Of a stretch of DNA of 16,919 nucleotides, positions 6,806-12,836 are shown one piece after another (position 1 is the first letter of the stretch; every line of letters starts with the position of its first letter). Both the position numbers and the translations under genes were made by a program. The notes under the pieces were generated by a model that worked only from the letters and a program-made list of their open reading frames with translations, was not told the origin of the DNA and ran no database searches. The stretch is from Kingella potus (lineage in GTDB: Bacteria > Pseudomonadota > Gammaproteobacteria > Burkholderiales > Neisseriaceae): assembly GCF_900451175.1 (NCBI RefSeq), contig NZ_UGJJ01000004.1:1-16919 (forward strand), read 5' to 3'.

Positions 6806-7313
6806 CCCGTCCCTCCCGCAGGCCGTCTGAAAACGCCGCTTTGCGCAGTTGCGCCAAAGTCTTCATCGGCGCGATATGCACCACCACGCGCGGCGTATCG
6901 TCGTCGCGGCAGGTGTAGCGTTTGCACACATGGCAGGACACGATCTGCTTGTCGTCGCGGTAGGCAATGCCGTTGAGCGCGTCGAGTATCGCTTTGCAGA
7001 GGTTGTCCGCATCCGGTTTGGCCGTCGGATAGATTCCGCCCGCCGCCGCCGCTTCGCGTTTCTTCTTCGGCCACGACGCGGGAATCGGAAACCATGCCGT
7101 AATGCAGGCTTCCAGCGGCGTATCCCCATCGTGCTTCACAAAACCCTGTATCGCGGCGGCAGCCAGCGCGGCTTCCTGCACGGCCGCTTCGTAGCGGCGC
7201 GTCTTGGCGGGCGTGTAGGCGCGTCCCGACTTGGTAAAGCGCGGACGGCCTTTGCCCTGCGGTATGCCGTTGATGCGGATCAGCAGGCTTTCAGACGGCC
7301 TGGGTGTTTTCAT
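6795..7313 (-). CDS. rusA: RusA-type Holliday junction resolvase
   Basis: 172 aa. RusA cuts four-way DNA junctions made during phage replication and recombination. Visible family marks: the N-terminal strand IRINGIPQGKGRPRF, TPAKTRRYEAAV, and the catalytic Asp cluster KPDADNLCKAILDALNG followed by AYRDDKQIV. The start at 7313 has AGGGA about 9 bases upstream. RusA homologues are standard early genes of lambdoid phages; here it is separated from the early operon by the rightward KilA-N unit. DUS lie at both ends of the gene, reading PRPSES at the N-terminus and FSDGLR near the C-terminus, so the ends of the protein have been shaped by uptake sequences. Confidence 0.92.
   Translation of the reverse strand: MKTPRPSESLLIRINGIPQGKGRPRFTKSGRAYTPAKTRRYEAAVQEAALAAAAIQGFVKHDGDTPLEACITAWFPIPASWPKKKREAAAAGGIYPTAKPDADNLCKAILDALNGIAYRDDKQIVSCHVCKRYTCRDDDTPRVVVHIAPMKTLAQLRKAAFSDGLREGRDGN
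6820..6831 (+). repeat. DUS in 3' end of rusA
   Basis: Perfect AGGCCGTCTGAA on the plus strand; the rusA frame reads F-S-D-G-L-R. Confidence 0.9.
7290..7301 (-). repeat. DUS in 5' end of rusA
   Basis: Perfect AGGCCGTCTGAA on the minus strand, read as P-R-P-S-E-S at codons 4-9 of rusA. It is the mirror partner of the DUS at 6820. Confidence 0.9.
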
Positions 7314-7363
7314 AGCAAAAATCCCTGTTCTCTTTCCAATAAAATCAGTCTCACAAAAAGTCC

Positions 7364-7392
7364 TTGCACAAACTTCCAGGCAGTCTTATCAT
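7364..7392 (+). promoter_or_regulatory. Promoter of the KilA-N unit
   Basis: TTGCAC (7364-7369), 17-bp spacer, TATCAT (7387-7392). The sequence AAGTCCTTGC around the -35 differs by one base from AAGTGCTTGC at the -35 of both micropeptide units (13811 and 14301). It predicts a leader of about 240 nt before the KilA-N start. Confidence 0.6.
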
Positions 7393-7476
7393 CGCGCCAC
7401 TACTAAATATCAAGCGGAACAAAACGCCCCGACAGCGCGGTTTTTTTGTATCTGTACAATCTAACTTGTTGAATTT

Positions 7477-7612
7477 TAGCTGTTCCGTAAATACGTGGAA
7501 CACAAAATCCCAGCTATGACGGGTTGATAGCCGTAAATACAAAACCTTTTGGGGGAATAGCGGCAGCCGTCTTGATACGGTAGTTGAAGCCCGTCGCCAT
7601 TTTGGCGGCATC
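7477..7612 (+). ncRNA. Folded leader RNA before KilA-N gene; possible C4-type antisense RNA
   Basis: Several pairings lie in this otherwise gene-free stretch (7314-7639): TGTTCC (7481) with GGAACA (7497), extended by TAGC/GCTA (7477, 7513); a closing stem GACGGG (7518-7523) with CCCGTC (7590-7595); CCGT/ACGG near 7567-7580; and GTCGCC-ATTTT-GGCGGC (7593-7609). The last two overlap, so they exclude each other, as in a switch or attenuator. Phage antirepressor genes are known to be controlled by upstream structured RNAs such as C4 of P1/P7, and the downstream gene here is of that functional class. Assignment to C4 itself is a guess from position and shape. The T-run at 7440-7447 after a weak CCG/CGG stem could be an early termination point. 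Confidence 0.4.
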
Positions 7613-7639
7613 TGTAAACTAAATATCAAGGAGTTCATC

Positions 7640-8242
7640 ATGAACACAATTCAAAACCTTTCTTTTGGTTCTGTAACCGTTTCTTTTAATCAGGCTGGTT
7701 TCTTAAACGCTACCCAAATTGCGAAATACTTTCACAAACGTCCCGAAACCTATCTGAAAACCGAACAAACTCAACAATATATCGTTGCCTTGTCAGAGCA
7801 TTTGTCAAATACGCTAAAAAGTGTAATTGATGAAAATCAATTAGTTATCGTCAAAAGCGGCTCTTCTAAAAACGGCGGCGGCACATGGCTGCATCCCAAA
7901 CTCGCCATCCATTTCGCCCGCTGGCTTGACCCGCGTTTTGCGGTGTGGTGCGACGGGCAGATTGAGCAAATCTTGTCAGGCCGTCTGAAACCCGCCCTGC
8001 CGCACGGTTCGCTTGTATTGTCCGCCTACGATGTCCACGCATTGTCCGCGCTGCTCAAACACCTGCCCTTTATGATGGCCTATGCCCAAAAAACACAAAC
8101 GGCGGTACGTTCTTTGAATCACGAGCTGGCATACCGCACCCACGACCGCTTTCAGGACGGCTATATATTCGCCAGCCAGTTAGCGAAAAGCCTCAACCTG
8201 CCGATGCGCTCATGGCACGATGCGCTGGATATGCTCGGCTAG
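7640..8242 (+). CDS. KilA-N domain protein (antirepressor-like)
   Basis: 200 aa. The N-terminal 110 residues are a KilA-N DNA-binding domain: NQAGFLNATQIAKYFHKRP, ETYLKTEQTQQYI, and the family signature GGGTWLHPKLAIHFARWLDP followed by FAVWCDGQIEQIL. The C-terminal part (HALSALLKHLPFMMAYAQK, DGYIFASQLAKSLNLPM) is a separate, probably helical, partner-binding segment. KilA-N proteins in phages act as antirepressors or host-takeover regulators. AAGGAG lies 8 bases before the ATG at 7640. The gene has its own promoter, folded leader and terminator and runs against the flanking rha and rusA, so it is an independent cassette. A DUS in the linker reads SGRLKP. Confidence 0.9.
   Translation: MNTIQNLSFGSVTVSFNQAGFLNATQIAKYFHKRPETYLKTEQTQQYIVALSEHLSNTLKSVIDENQLVIVKSGSSKNGGGTWLHPKLAIHFARWLDPRFAVWCDGQIEQILSGRLKPALPHGSLVLSAYDVHALSALLKHLPFMMAYAQKTQTAVRSLNHELAYRTHDRFQDGYIFASQLAKSLNLPMRSWHDALDMLG
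7978..7989 (+). repeat. DUS inside KilA-N gene
   Basis: Perfect AGGCCGTCTGAA on the plus strand, read as G-R-L-K in the linker after the DNA-binding domain. Confidence 0.9.
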
Positions 8243-8254
8243 TTCGGCCAAACT

Positions 8255-8282
8255 GCCCGAAACTCCGGTTTCGGGCTTTTTT
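8255..8282 (+). terminator. Intrinsic terminator of KilA-N gene
   Basis: Perfect 9-bp stem GCCCGAAAC (8255-8263) / GTTTCGGGC (8268-8276), loop TCCG, then a T-run. The T-run merges into the DUS that ends the opposing rha gene, so the two converging units share the site. Confidence 0.88.
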
Positions 8283-8292
8283 CAGACGGCCT
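8281..8292 (-). repeat. DUS at 3' end of rha-like gene
   Basis: Perfect AGGCCGTCTGAA on the minus strand; it supplies the last codons E-A-V and the TGA stop. Confidence 0.9.
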
Positions 8293-8797
8293 CCAAGCCC
8301 GGCAGCAGCGGCTGGATCTGTCGCTCGTAATGCGCGATGCGTATCAGGTTAAAGGGCTTCTCGTCGCGCCGCTCGCGCAGCACCCGCCCCGCAAGGCTGG
8401 CCAGCGCGGCAGAACGCTGCTCCGCCTCCCGCGCCGCCAACAGCCCCGCAATCAAATCCGTGCTGATACCGTCCAAGCGGCGGCGCATGGCGTTGAAGGC
8501 CTGGATATAGGCCACCTTGATTTTCATCGCCTCGGGCGTGGTATAGCCCATCGTCAGCAGCATAAAACCGTCTTTGTCCATCTCGTACATCGGCAGCCTG
8601 CGCCCTGTTTTGTCGGTGTATTCACTCAGCCCAAATATGGTTTGAGCAAAACTATCAGGCACTTGCGCCATGATTTTGCGGATGTCGCGTATCACGTGCG
8701 TATGCCGTTTGCCAAAGGCCGCCGCCACTTTGCGGCTGTCGGTTTTCAATTCGTGTCCCTGCGCCGTAACCAGCGTTTCCACGGGTAGGTTTTTCAT
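8282..8797 (-). CDS. Rha-family phage regulatory protein
   Basis: 171 aa. The first 95 residues are the Rha domain: VETLVTAQGHELKTDSRKVA, FGKRHTHVIRDIRKI, a middle part ending FGLSEYTDKTGRRLPMYEMD, and DGFMLLTMGYTTPEAMKIKVAYIQAFN. Rha proteins are phage regulators whose expression affects lytic growth in hosts lacking IHF, and they often act as antirepressor-like switches. The C-terminus (ISTDLIAGLLAAREAEQRSA onward) is a helical tail. AAAGGG lies 8 bases before the start at 8797. It is the last gene of the leftward early operon and ends within a DUS against the KilA-N terminator. Confidence 0.9.
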   Translation of the reverse strand: MKNLPVETLVTAQGHELKTDSRKVAAAFGKRHTHVIRDIRKIMAQVPDSFAQTIFGLSEYTDKTGRRLPMYEMDKDGFMLLTMGYTTPEAMKIKVAYIQAFNAMRRRLDGISTDLIAGLLAAREAEQRSAALASLAGRVLRERRDEKPFNLIRIAHYERQIQPLLPGLEAV

Positions 8798-8828
8798 GTT
8801 TTACCCTTTCGTGTTTTCAAACTCTGCT

Positions 8829-8840
8829 TTCAGACGGCCT
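8829..8840 (-). repeat. DUS at 3' end of zinc-ribbon gene
   Basis: Perfect AGGCCGTCTGAA on the minus strand; it encodes E-A-V-stop, exactly as in the neighbouring rha-like gene. Confidence 0.9.
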
Positions 8841-9051
8841 CTATCCTTGCCGTCCTGCGCCTTTGCAGCCACTCCGCCCGCTTGCGCACCGCTTCCGCCC
8901 CTGCCGCCTGAAAACGCCCGTTTTCGCACTCCGTAGCCGGATTCAGACACCGCCAGCCCTTTTCGCGCGATACCGCGCACACCAGCAGACCCGTCAGCCC
9001 GCGCTCTGCCGCCGTGCGCAAATCGGCGTGTTGGCATTGCAGGCACTTCAT
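8830..9051 (-). CDS. Small Cys-rich, zinc-ribbon-like phage protein
   Basis: 73 aa beginning MKCLQCQHADLRTAAERGL. Cysteines at 3, 6, 25, 35 and 42 (CLQC, LVCAV, WRCLN, ECENG) suggest a metal-binding fold. The family is unknown to me beyond 'small phage protein with CxxC'. The start overlaps the dnaC-like stop by 4 bp (ATGA), so it is translated as part of the replication operon. The basic C-terminus (AVRKRAEWLQRRRTARIEAV) ends in a DUS-encoded E-A-V-stop. It could assist the helicase loader or bind nucleic acid, but this is inferred from position only. Confidence 0.75.
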   Translation of the reverse strand: MKCLQCQHADLRTAAERGLTGLLVCAVSREKGWRCLNPATECENGRFQAAGAEAVRKRAEWLQRRRTARIEAV

Positions 9052-9857
9052 TGCCGGTAGCTTTCCCAGTTGAAGACCAGCACTTCGCCGCCGTCCTCTT
9101 TCACACGATCGGCAATCCGTGCGCCGACTGCTTCGCGCAGGCCGTTAAAATCGAGATTGGAAATCAGGATGGTCGGGCGGCAGTTCTGATAGCGTTCGTT
9201 GAACACGTCGAACAGGGCGCGGCTTTCGGCATCCGTGCCGCTTTGCACGCCCACCTCGTCGATCACCAGCAAATCATAGCCGCCGAATGCCGCGATAATC
9301 TGCGATTCGGTGTAGGCACTGCCGTAGCTTTTGGCTTCGCGTACCGTGCGGTTGAGTTCCGACACGCTGCAAAACCGCGCCATACCGCCGCAATTGCGGA
9401 TAACGTGGCGGGCAACGGCGCAGGCAAGGTGGGTTTTTCCCGTTCCCGGATTGCCCAGCAGGGCGAGATTGCGGCCGCTGTGGCCTTGTGAAAACTCGTG
9501 CGCATAGGCTTTGATGCGCTCGATGTTGTAGCGTTGCGGCCGGTTGTCCGCATCCACGCAGTAGCCTGCGACGGTGCGTTCGGCAAAGCGTTTGGGGATG
9601 CGTGCCATGCCGATACGCTGCTCGATGATCCTGCGCTGCTGCTCCGCCTGCCTTGCCGCAAGAGCCGCCTCTTCGGCCTGCCTGCGCTGCTGCTCCGCCT
9701 CTTTCGCACACTCGGGACAGCCCTGCGTGTAGCGGCGGTAAACGCGCTCGGTGTAGTCCGTGCCGTGCCTGTCGCAATGCTTTTGCGTTTCGCTGAGCGG
9801 GGTCAGCATGGCGGCCAGCGTATGGCTGCTTTTCATCATTTCGCCGACGGATTTCAC
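9048..9857 (-). CDS. DnaC-like helicase loader (AAA+ ATPase)
   Basis: 269 aa. The start is taken as the GTG at 9857, which overlaps the initiator stop (GTGA) and has AAGGA six bases upstream; the open frame upstream of that is antisense to nothing useful and lacks a start site. The N-terminus carries a zinc-ribbon pattern, HCDRHG ... GCPEC, then a charged coiled-coil segment (KEAEQQRRQAEEAALAARQ). The AAA+ core has Walker A LLGNPGTGKTHLA (about 133-145), Walker B LLVIDEVG (about 196-203), sensor I ILISNLD and an Arg finger region GARIADRV. It is expected to bring the host DnaB helicase to the phage origin with the initiator encoded just upstream. Confidence 0.92.
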   Translation of the reverse strand: MKSVGEMMKSSHTLAAMLTPLSETQKHCDRHGTDYTERVYRRYTQGCPECAKEAEQQRRQAEEAALAARQAEQQRRIIEQRIGMARIPKRFAERTVAGYCVDADNRPQRYNIERIKAYAHEFSQGHSGRNLALLGNPGTGKTHLACAVARHVIRNCGGMARFCSVSELNRTVREAKSYGSAYTESQIIAAFGGYDLLVIDEVGVQSGTDAESRALFDVFNERYQNCRPTILISNLDFNGLREAVGARIADRVKEDGGEVLVFNWESYRQ

Positions 9858-10786
9858 AACACGTCCTTCGCTAAAAACGCCCCGCCGACGGTGTGGATGG
9901 GCGTGTCTTTGACGGAGTTTCCACGCACGGCCGGATTGCGGTGTTCGTGCAGCCACTGTGCACAAAAACCCACCCAGCCGCGTTCGCAACACAGCGTCAA
10001 TGCCTGTTCCAGCGACAAACCCGCACGGTTTGCCTCCCGCTCCAAGCCATCCAGCGCGGTTTTCGTCAGCGTGGCCGAACGCTTGTCCCTGCGCACCGCC
10101 AGATAATCCCGCGCCAAATCCCCGTCTATGCCCCGATCGGCCAAGAGGTTCAGCGCATCCAGCTCACGCCGTGCGGCGGAAGGTTGGCGTTTGGCAGGCT
10201 TGGCAGGTCTCGGCGGTGCGGCAGGTTTTTCAGACGGCCTGTCTGCAAGACTTTCCGAAGGTCGGTTGGCAGACACACAACGCGCCTCGCGCGTAATATT
10301 TCTGTTGTAATCTACTGCTGTAGTCTTCTGGTAGTCTTCTGTTCTTATATACGAATGTTGATTTTGCATTTCGTCGGCTGTTGATTCCTCACTTCCCGAA
10401 TGTTGCTTTTGCATTTCGGGGCTGTTGCTTTTGCATTTCGGGGCTGTTGATTCCCCACTTCCCGAATGTTGCAGCATCAGCGCATCAAAAGCGTCCAAAT
10501 CCAATCGGTAGTAAATCCGGTGTTCGATACGTTTTTCCGTTTCAACCAACACCCCCCGCTCGCGCAGCTTGGCGCGCGCGGTGCGCTGCTCCTGCACGCT
10601 CAATCCCGTTTCCATTTCAATCTCTTCGGCGGTGCGGTAAATGCCCAAATCGCTCTCGCCTTTGTCGTTCCAGTAGAAGAAATGGGAAAACAGAATCGAC
10701 GCATTCACGCCGCCCAGCGGCTTGGCAAGCTGCGGGAAATAGGCAATCGGCCTGCCGTGCAGCTTCAACATTTCAGACGGCCTCAT
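9854..10786 (-). CDS. O-like replication initiator with iterons in its gene
   Basis: 310 aa. The N-terminal half is a winged-helix DNA-binding domain typical of phage replisome organisers: NASILFSHFFYWNDKG, IYRTAEEIEMETGLSVQEQR, LRERGVLVETEKRIEHRIYY. A low-complexity Ser/Gln/His-rich linker (about residues 105-150) is encoded by DNA repeats. The C-terminal domain (ELDALNLLADRGIDGDLARD ... LEQALTLCCERGWVGF) resembles the loader-binding end of such proteins. The start at 10786 has AAGGAG six bases upstream and overlaps the preceding HTH gene by 4 bp. Codons 2-5 (R-P-S-E) are a DUS. As in lambda O, the origin is probably inside this gene, and the helicase loader follows directly. Confidence 0.82.
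   Translation of the reverse strand: MRPSEMLKLHGRPIAYFPQLAKPLGGVNASILFSHFFYWNDKGESDLGIYRTAEEIEMETGLSVQEQRTARAKLRERGVLVETEKRIEHRIYYRLDLDAFDALMLQHSGSGESTAPKCKSNSPEMQKQHSGSEESTADEMQNQHSYIRTEDYQKTTAVDYNRNITREARCVSANRPSESLADRPSEKPAAPPRPAKPAKRQPSAARRELDALNLLADRGIDGDLARDYLAVRRDKRSATLTKTALDGLEREANRAGLSLEQALTLCCERGWVGFCAQWLHEHRNPAVRGNSVKDTPIHTVGGAFLAKDVL
10229..10240 (-). repeat. DUS inside initiator gene
   Basis: Perfect AGGCCGTCTGAA on the minus strand, read as D-R-P-S-E-K in the Pro-rich linker. Confidence 0.9.
10320..10341. repeat. Tandem 11-bp repeat beside the iterons
   Basis: GTAGTCTTCTG occurs twice head to tail (10320-10330, 10331-10341), next to an AT-rich stretch around 10295-10350. With the iterons it makes the usual picture of a phage origin: iterons beside an easily melted segment. 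Confidence 0.7.
10352..10471. repeat. Iteron array, probable phage replication origin
   Basis: CGAATGTTG recurs at 10352, 10397 and 10463. Between these are copies of TTTTGCATTTCG(G) and GGCTGTTGATTCCnCACTTC. A 22-bp unit beginning GTTGCTTTTGCATTTCG is perfectly duplicated at 10402-10423 and 10424-10445. Because 22 is not a multiple of three, the same DNA is read as A-P-K-C-K-S in one copy and S-P-E-M-Q-K in the next, so the DNA rather than the protein appears conserved. Iterons inside the initiator gene are the arrangement of lambda-type origins. Confidence 0.75.
10772..10783 (-). repeat. DUS at 5' end of initiator gene
   Basis: Perfect AGGCCGTCTGAA on the minus strand directly after the start codon; it encodes R-P-S-E. 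Confidence 0.9.
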
Positions 10787-11070
10787 AGCCCGCTCCTTCC
10801 GTTTTCCAGCGTCAGATGGTAAACATTCGTCAGATTTTGGCCGTGTCCGATTTTCCGTTTTTCAATCCGTAAAAAACCGTATTCCTCCAGCCAGCGGATA
10901 TGGTTGATTACCGCCCTGCTCGAACACTCCGCCGCCTCGGCCACGGAAGCATAGGAAGGCCGGCATTCCCCCCTGTCATTGGCCTGATCGGCCAGCTTCA
11001 GCAACACCAGCTTGCGGATGGCATTGCCCACTTTCAGGCTCATGGCTTTCGCCGTTAAAGACATACTCAT
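10783..11070 (-). CDS. Helix-turn-helix protein of the replication operon
   Basis: 95 aa with one winged HTH domain: KVGNAIRKLVLLKLADQAND, RPSYASVAEAAECSSRAVIN, HIRWLEEYGFLRIEKRK, then a wing (NVYHLTL). It matches the 'helix-turn-helix domain' proteins that precede or form the N-terminus of phage replication proteins (HTH_36 type). Both ends overlap neighbours by 4 bp (ATGA at 11067-11070 and at 10783-10786), so it is tightly coupled to the HTH gene before it and the initiator after it. The role may be origin binding or operon control. Confidence 0.78.
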   Translation of the reverse strand: MSMSLTAKAMSLKVGNAIRKLVLLKLADQANDRGECRPSYASVAEAAECSSRAVINHIRWLEEYGFLRIEKRKIGHGQNLTNVYHLTLENGRSGL

Positions 11071-11291
11071 GCTTCAACTCCCATCGAATAGCGCACATAA
11101 CGCGCCCCGTTGTTTTCTTCGCCCGCGCGGGCAATCACCACCCCGCGCCCTTCCAATTCGGTAATCCGCGCGGCAAGCTGCGTAATGCCAAACTTCGCAT
11201 AGGCTTCAAAACTCGTAACCGAGCCGCCCGCCTGCAAATATTCCAACAAACGCGCACACTGGCTGTTGCGCTTCAAAGGTTTCAAGGGCAT
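11067..11291 (-). CDS. Small winged-helix DNA-binding protein
   Basis: 74 aa: PLKRNSQCARLLEYLQAGGS, VTSFEAYAKFGITQLAARIT, ELEGRGVVIARAGEE, then RYVRYSMG. This is the compact winged helix often annotated as 'helix-turn-helix domain-containing protein' (HTH_39-like) in phage early operons. AGGAGG lies five to seven bases before the ATG at 11291, one of the strongest ribosome sites here. It opens the replication gene block after a gap of about 313 bp from the small gene at 11605-11787. Confidence 0.78.
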   Translation of the reverse strand: MPLKPLKRNSQCARLLEYLQAGGSVTSFEAYAKFGITQLAARITELEGRGVVIARAGEENNGARYVRYSMGVEA

Positions 11292-11338
11292 AATTTCCTC
11301 CTCAATTTCATTGAGTGAAGTGATATAGTTCTTTCGTT

Positions 11339-11365
11339 CCCCCGACCCGTTCGGGGGCTTTTTTT
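11339..11365 (+). terminator. Rightward intrinsic terminator before a rightward gene
   Basis: Stem CCCCCGA (11339-11345) / TCGGGGG (11351-11357), loop CCCGT, followed by C and seven T. It has a T-run only on the plus strand, yet no rightward gene lies upstream, so it may end a small rightward RNA or shield the gene at 11459 from antisense transcription. On the minus strand it would be a plain hairpin in the early-operon message. Confidence 0.7.
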
Positions 11366-11458
11366 GCCGTCTGTCCGTGCCGTCAAGCGTCTGTCCGCTT
11401 TGTCATTCATCCGTGTAGAATCGAAGTTCCACCAACAACCCTCCACGGAGAATTTGAA

Positions 11459-11647
11459 ATGAATGAATCTGCTTACAATCAGGCCGTAGAAATCGCCAAA
11501 GCAGCCATACAGGCCAAGCCCGACATGTTTCTGAAAGGCTCGCAGCCCGTCTTCATCAAGCAAAGCGCGCAAACCATCGCCGACTTTATCGAACAAACCG
11601 CGCTTCACTTGGAAGCAGTGCGCGAACGCTTGGAAAAAGAGCGGTAA
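11459..11647 (+). CDS. 62-aa helical protein, antisense to the early operon
   Basis: MNESAYNQAVEIAKAAIQAK, PDMFLKGSQPVFIKQSAQTI, ADFIEQTALHLEAVRERLEK: two amphipathic helices joined by a short loop, with no membrane segment. GGAG lies 9 bases before the ATG. Similar small proteins occur in prophages, but I know no function. It is transcribed against the early operon and its last 43 bp overlap the 3' end of the leftward gene at 11605-11787. TAGAAT at 11416-11421 may be a -10 box, but there is no good -35. Confidence 0.65.
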   Translation: MNESAYNQAVEIAKAAIQAKPDMFLKGSQPVFIKQSAQTIADFIEQTALHLEAVRERLEKER

Positions 11648-11787
11648 TCCTCCAGCCACAGCAAAGCGTTTTCCAGCGACAAAAGCACATCAAACGGCGC
11701 AGCCTTGCTTTGGCGCGCCTTCTTCCACGCCAGCTTCTCCAAACGCTTGCGCTCTTTCTTTTTCAGCTTCAACCGCTTCGTCTCCAT
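11605..11787 (-). CDS. 60-aa basic protein of the early operon
   Basis: It begins METKRLKLKKKERKRLEKLA, extremely Lys/Arg-rich, then FDVLLSLENALLWLEDYRSF and a short basic tail. It has a near-perfect ribosome site (GGAGGT, 5 bases before the ATG at 11787), which makes it very likely real. It follows the Cro-like gene by 1 bp. The basic N-terminus could bind RNA or DNA; an antitermination role in the early operon is conceivable from its position and charge, but nothing specific supports it. Its 3' end overlaps the opposing 62-aa gene. Confidence 0.7.
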   Translation of the reverse strand: METKRLKLKKKERKRLEKLAWKKARQSKAAPFDVLLSLENALLWLEDYRSFSKRSRTASK

Positions 11788-11788
11788 C

Positions 11789-12010
11789 TCACACCTCCTT
11801 CAATTCAGGCCAAATCTCGTGCCAGTCGTCAGGCCGCAGGTCTTTGCGCGAAACCAGCCCGCCCGTCGCCTGCTCGATTTTCGGGCAATATTTCGGCGGC
11901 ATTTTTCTGTGTCCGTTTTTGACTTGCCATAAAAACGCGGGACTGACTCCCACTTTTTTTGACAACTCGGAGGCGGAAACTCCGCCGCTCAAATAATCAA
12001 TTAATTTCAT
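11789..12010 (-). CDS. Cro/YdaS-type repressor
   Basis: 73 aa from the ATG at 12010: MKLIDYLSGGVSASELSKKV, GVSPAFLWQVKNGHRKMPPK, then YCPKIEQATGGLVSRKDLRP and DDWHEIWPELKEV. The HTH (ASELSKKVGVSPAFLWQVKNG) and the ending with 'DDW..IWPEL' are typical of YdaS/Cro-like proteins. The upstream part of the long open frame lies in the switch region and is not used. It diverges from cI across 112 bp of promoters and operators and is the first gene of the leftward early operon. It is expected to shut off cI and the early promoter after induction. Confidence 0.87.
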   Translation of the reverse strand: MKLIDYLSGGVSASELSKKVGVSPAFLWQVKNGHRKMPPKYCPKIEQATGGLVSRKDLRPDDWHEIWPELKEV

Positions 12011-12122
12011 ATAGCATTGCTTCTTATTTAATGCGAGATAGTATAGCAAAGATACGACAAGAATAGTAGCCTTGTTATTTTTAGCAATGCTTAAAATTGT
12101 TAAAAATGACAAGGAGACAAAA
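12011..12122. promoter_or_regulatory. cro/cI switch with paired operators and overlapping promoters
   Basis: Two palindromic sites, AGCATTGCT (12013-12021) and AGCAATGCT (12083-12091), flank the region. For cI, TTGCTT (12017-12022), 16-bp spacer, TAGTAT (12039-12044). For cro, TATACT on the minus strand (12045-12040) with a poor -35 near 12068-12063. The two -10 boxes overlap almost fully, so only one polymerase can bind at a time, and the left operator covers the cI -35. This fits a bistable CI/Cro switch. Confidence 0.65.
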
Positions 12123-12785
12123 ATGAATAGATTAGAACGGGTTAAAACCCTTATTGAAGAAAACTATAACGGTAATCAGACAGAATTTGCCCGCGCCATC
12201 GGCAAAGCGGCGGCACAGGTAAATCAATGGGTAAACGGATACCGCAATATCGGCGACGGTGCGGCAGCCAATATAGAAACCGCCCTAGACCTTCCGCGCG
12301 GCTGGCTCGACGGCGAAGCGGGGCACGCCTACCGCAGCGACACCCCCGTTGTCCGTGCGGGCTGGCTTTCCGTCCCCCGTCTGGCCGCCACCGGCGAAAT
12401 GGGCGCGGGCATCGAAGCCGACGATCCCGATGCCGTGATTGATTTTGTCGTTGTTGCCCGCGCCTGGGCCAAACAGCAATTCGGCGGCAGCCTCGACAGC
12501 CTGCGCGTCATCAACGCCAAAGGCGACAGCATGGAAGACACCATCTCCGACGGCGACATCGTTTTTGCCGACAGCTCCGTCTGCTGCTACGAAGGCGACG
12601 GCATCTACGTCATCGCCACCGCCTCCGGCCTGCGCATCAAACGCCTGCAAGCACTCATCGGCGGCGGCCTCAACATCATTTCCGACAACAAAGCCTACCC
12701 CGTGGAAACCATCCCCCCCGAAAGCCTCGAACACATCCGCATCTGCGGCCGCGTCAAAGGCCGCTGGACGCTGGGTACGTTTTGA
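12123..12785 (+). CDS. CI-like repressor with S24 self-cleavage domain
   Basis: 220 aa from the ATG at 12123, with AAGGAG seven bases upstream. The N-terminal HTH (about residues 5-60) includes NQTEFARAIGKAAAQVNQWV. The C-terminal S24/LexA-type domain has the cleavage-site candidate Ala95-Gly96 (GEMGAGIE), nucleophile Ser136 in NAKGDSMEDTI and general base Lys173 in SGLRIKRLQ. It keeps the prophage silent and should be destroyed through RecA during SOS, giving induction. No terminator separates it from the 306-aa gene 51 bp downstream, so that gene is probably read from the same maintenance promoter. Confidence 0.95.
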   Translation: MNRLERVKTLIEENYNGNQTEFARAIGKAAAQVNQWVNGYRNIGDGAAANIETALDLPRGWLDGEAGHAYRSDTPVVRAGWLSVPRLAATGEMGAGIEADDPDAVIDFVVVARAWAKQQFGGSLDSLRVINAKGDSMEDTISDGDIVFADSSVCCYEGDGIYVIATASGLRIKRLQALIGGGLNIISDNKAYPVETIPPESLEHIRICGRVKGRWTLGTF

Positions 12786-12836
12786 GCCGGCGAACAAACC
12801 CGTTAAAGTTTCTTTGGCTTAATCAGGAGAATTAAT

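Noticed and set aside
9858..9992. Upstream extension of the DnaC-like frame
   Set aside because: It overlaps the initiator gene in another frame; the GTG at 9857 overlaps the initiator stop and has a ribosome site.
10352..10471. CRISPR-like reading of the repeats in the initiator gene
   Set aside because: Repeats are contiguous or nested with conserved sequence between them and no unique equal-length spacers; iterons explain them better.
12285..12797. Leftward 170-codon frame opposite cI
   Set aside because: Antisense shadow of a clear CI repressor; Ala/Gly/Val/Asp-rich with no start site.
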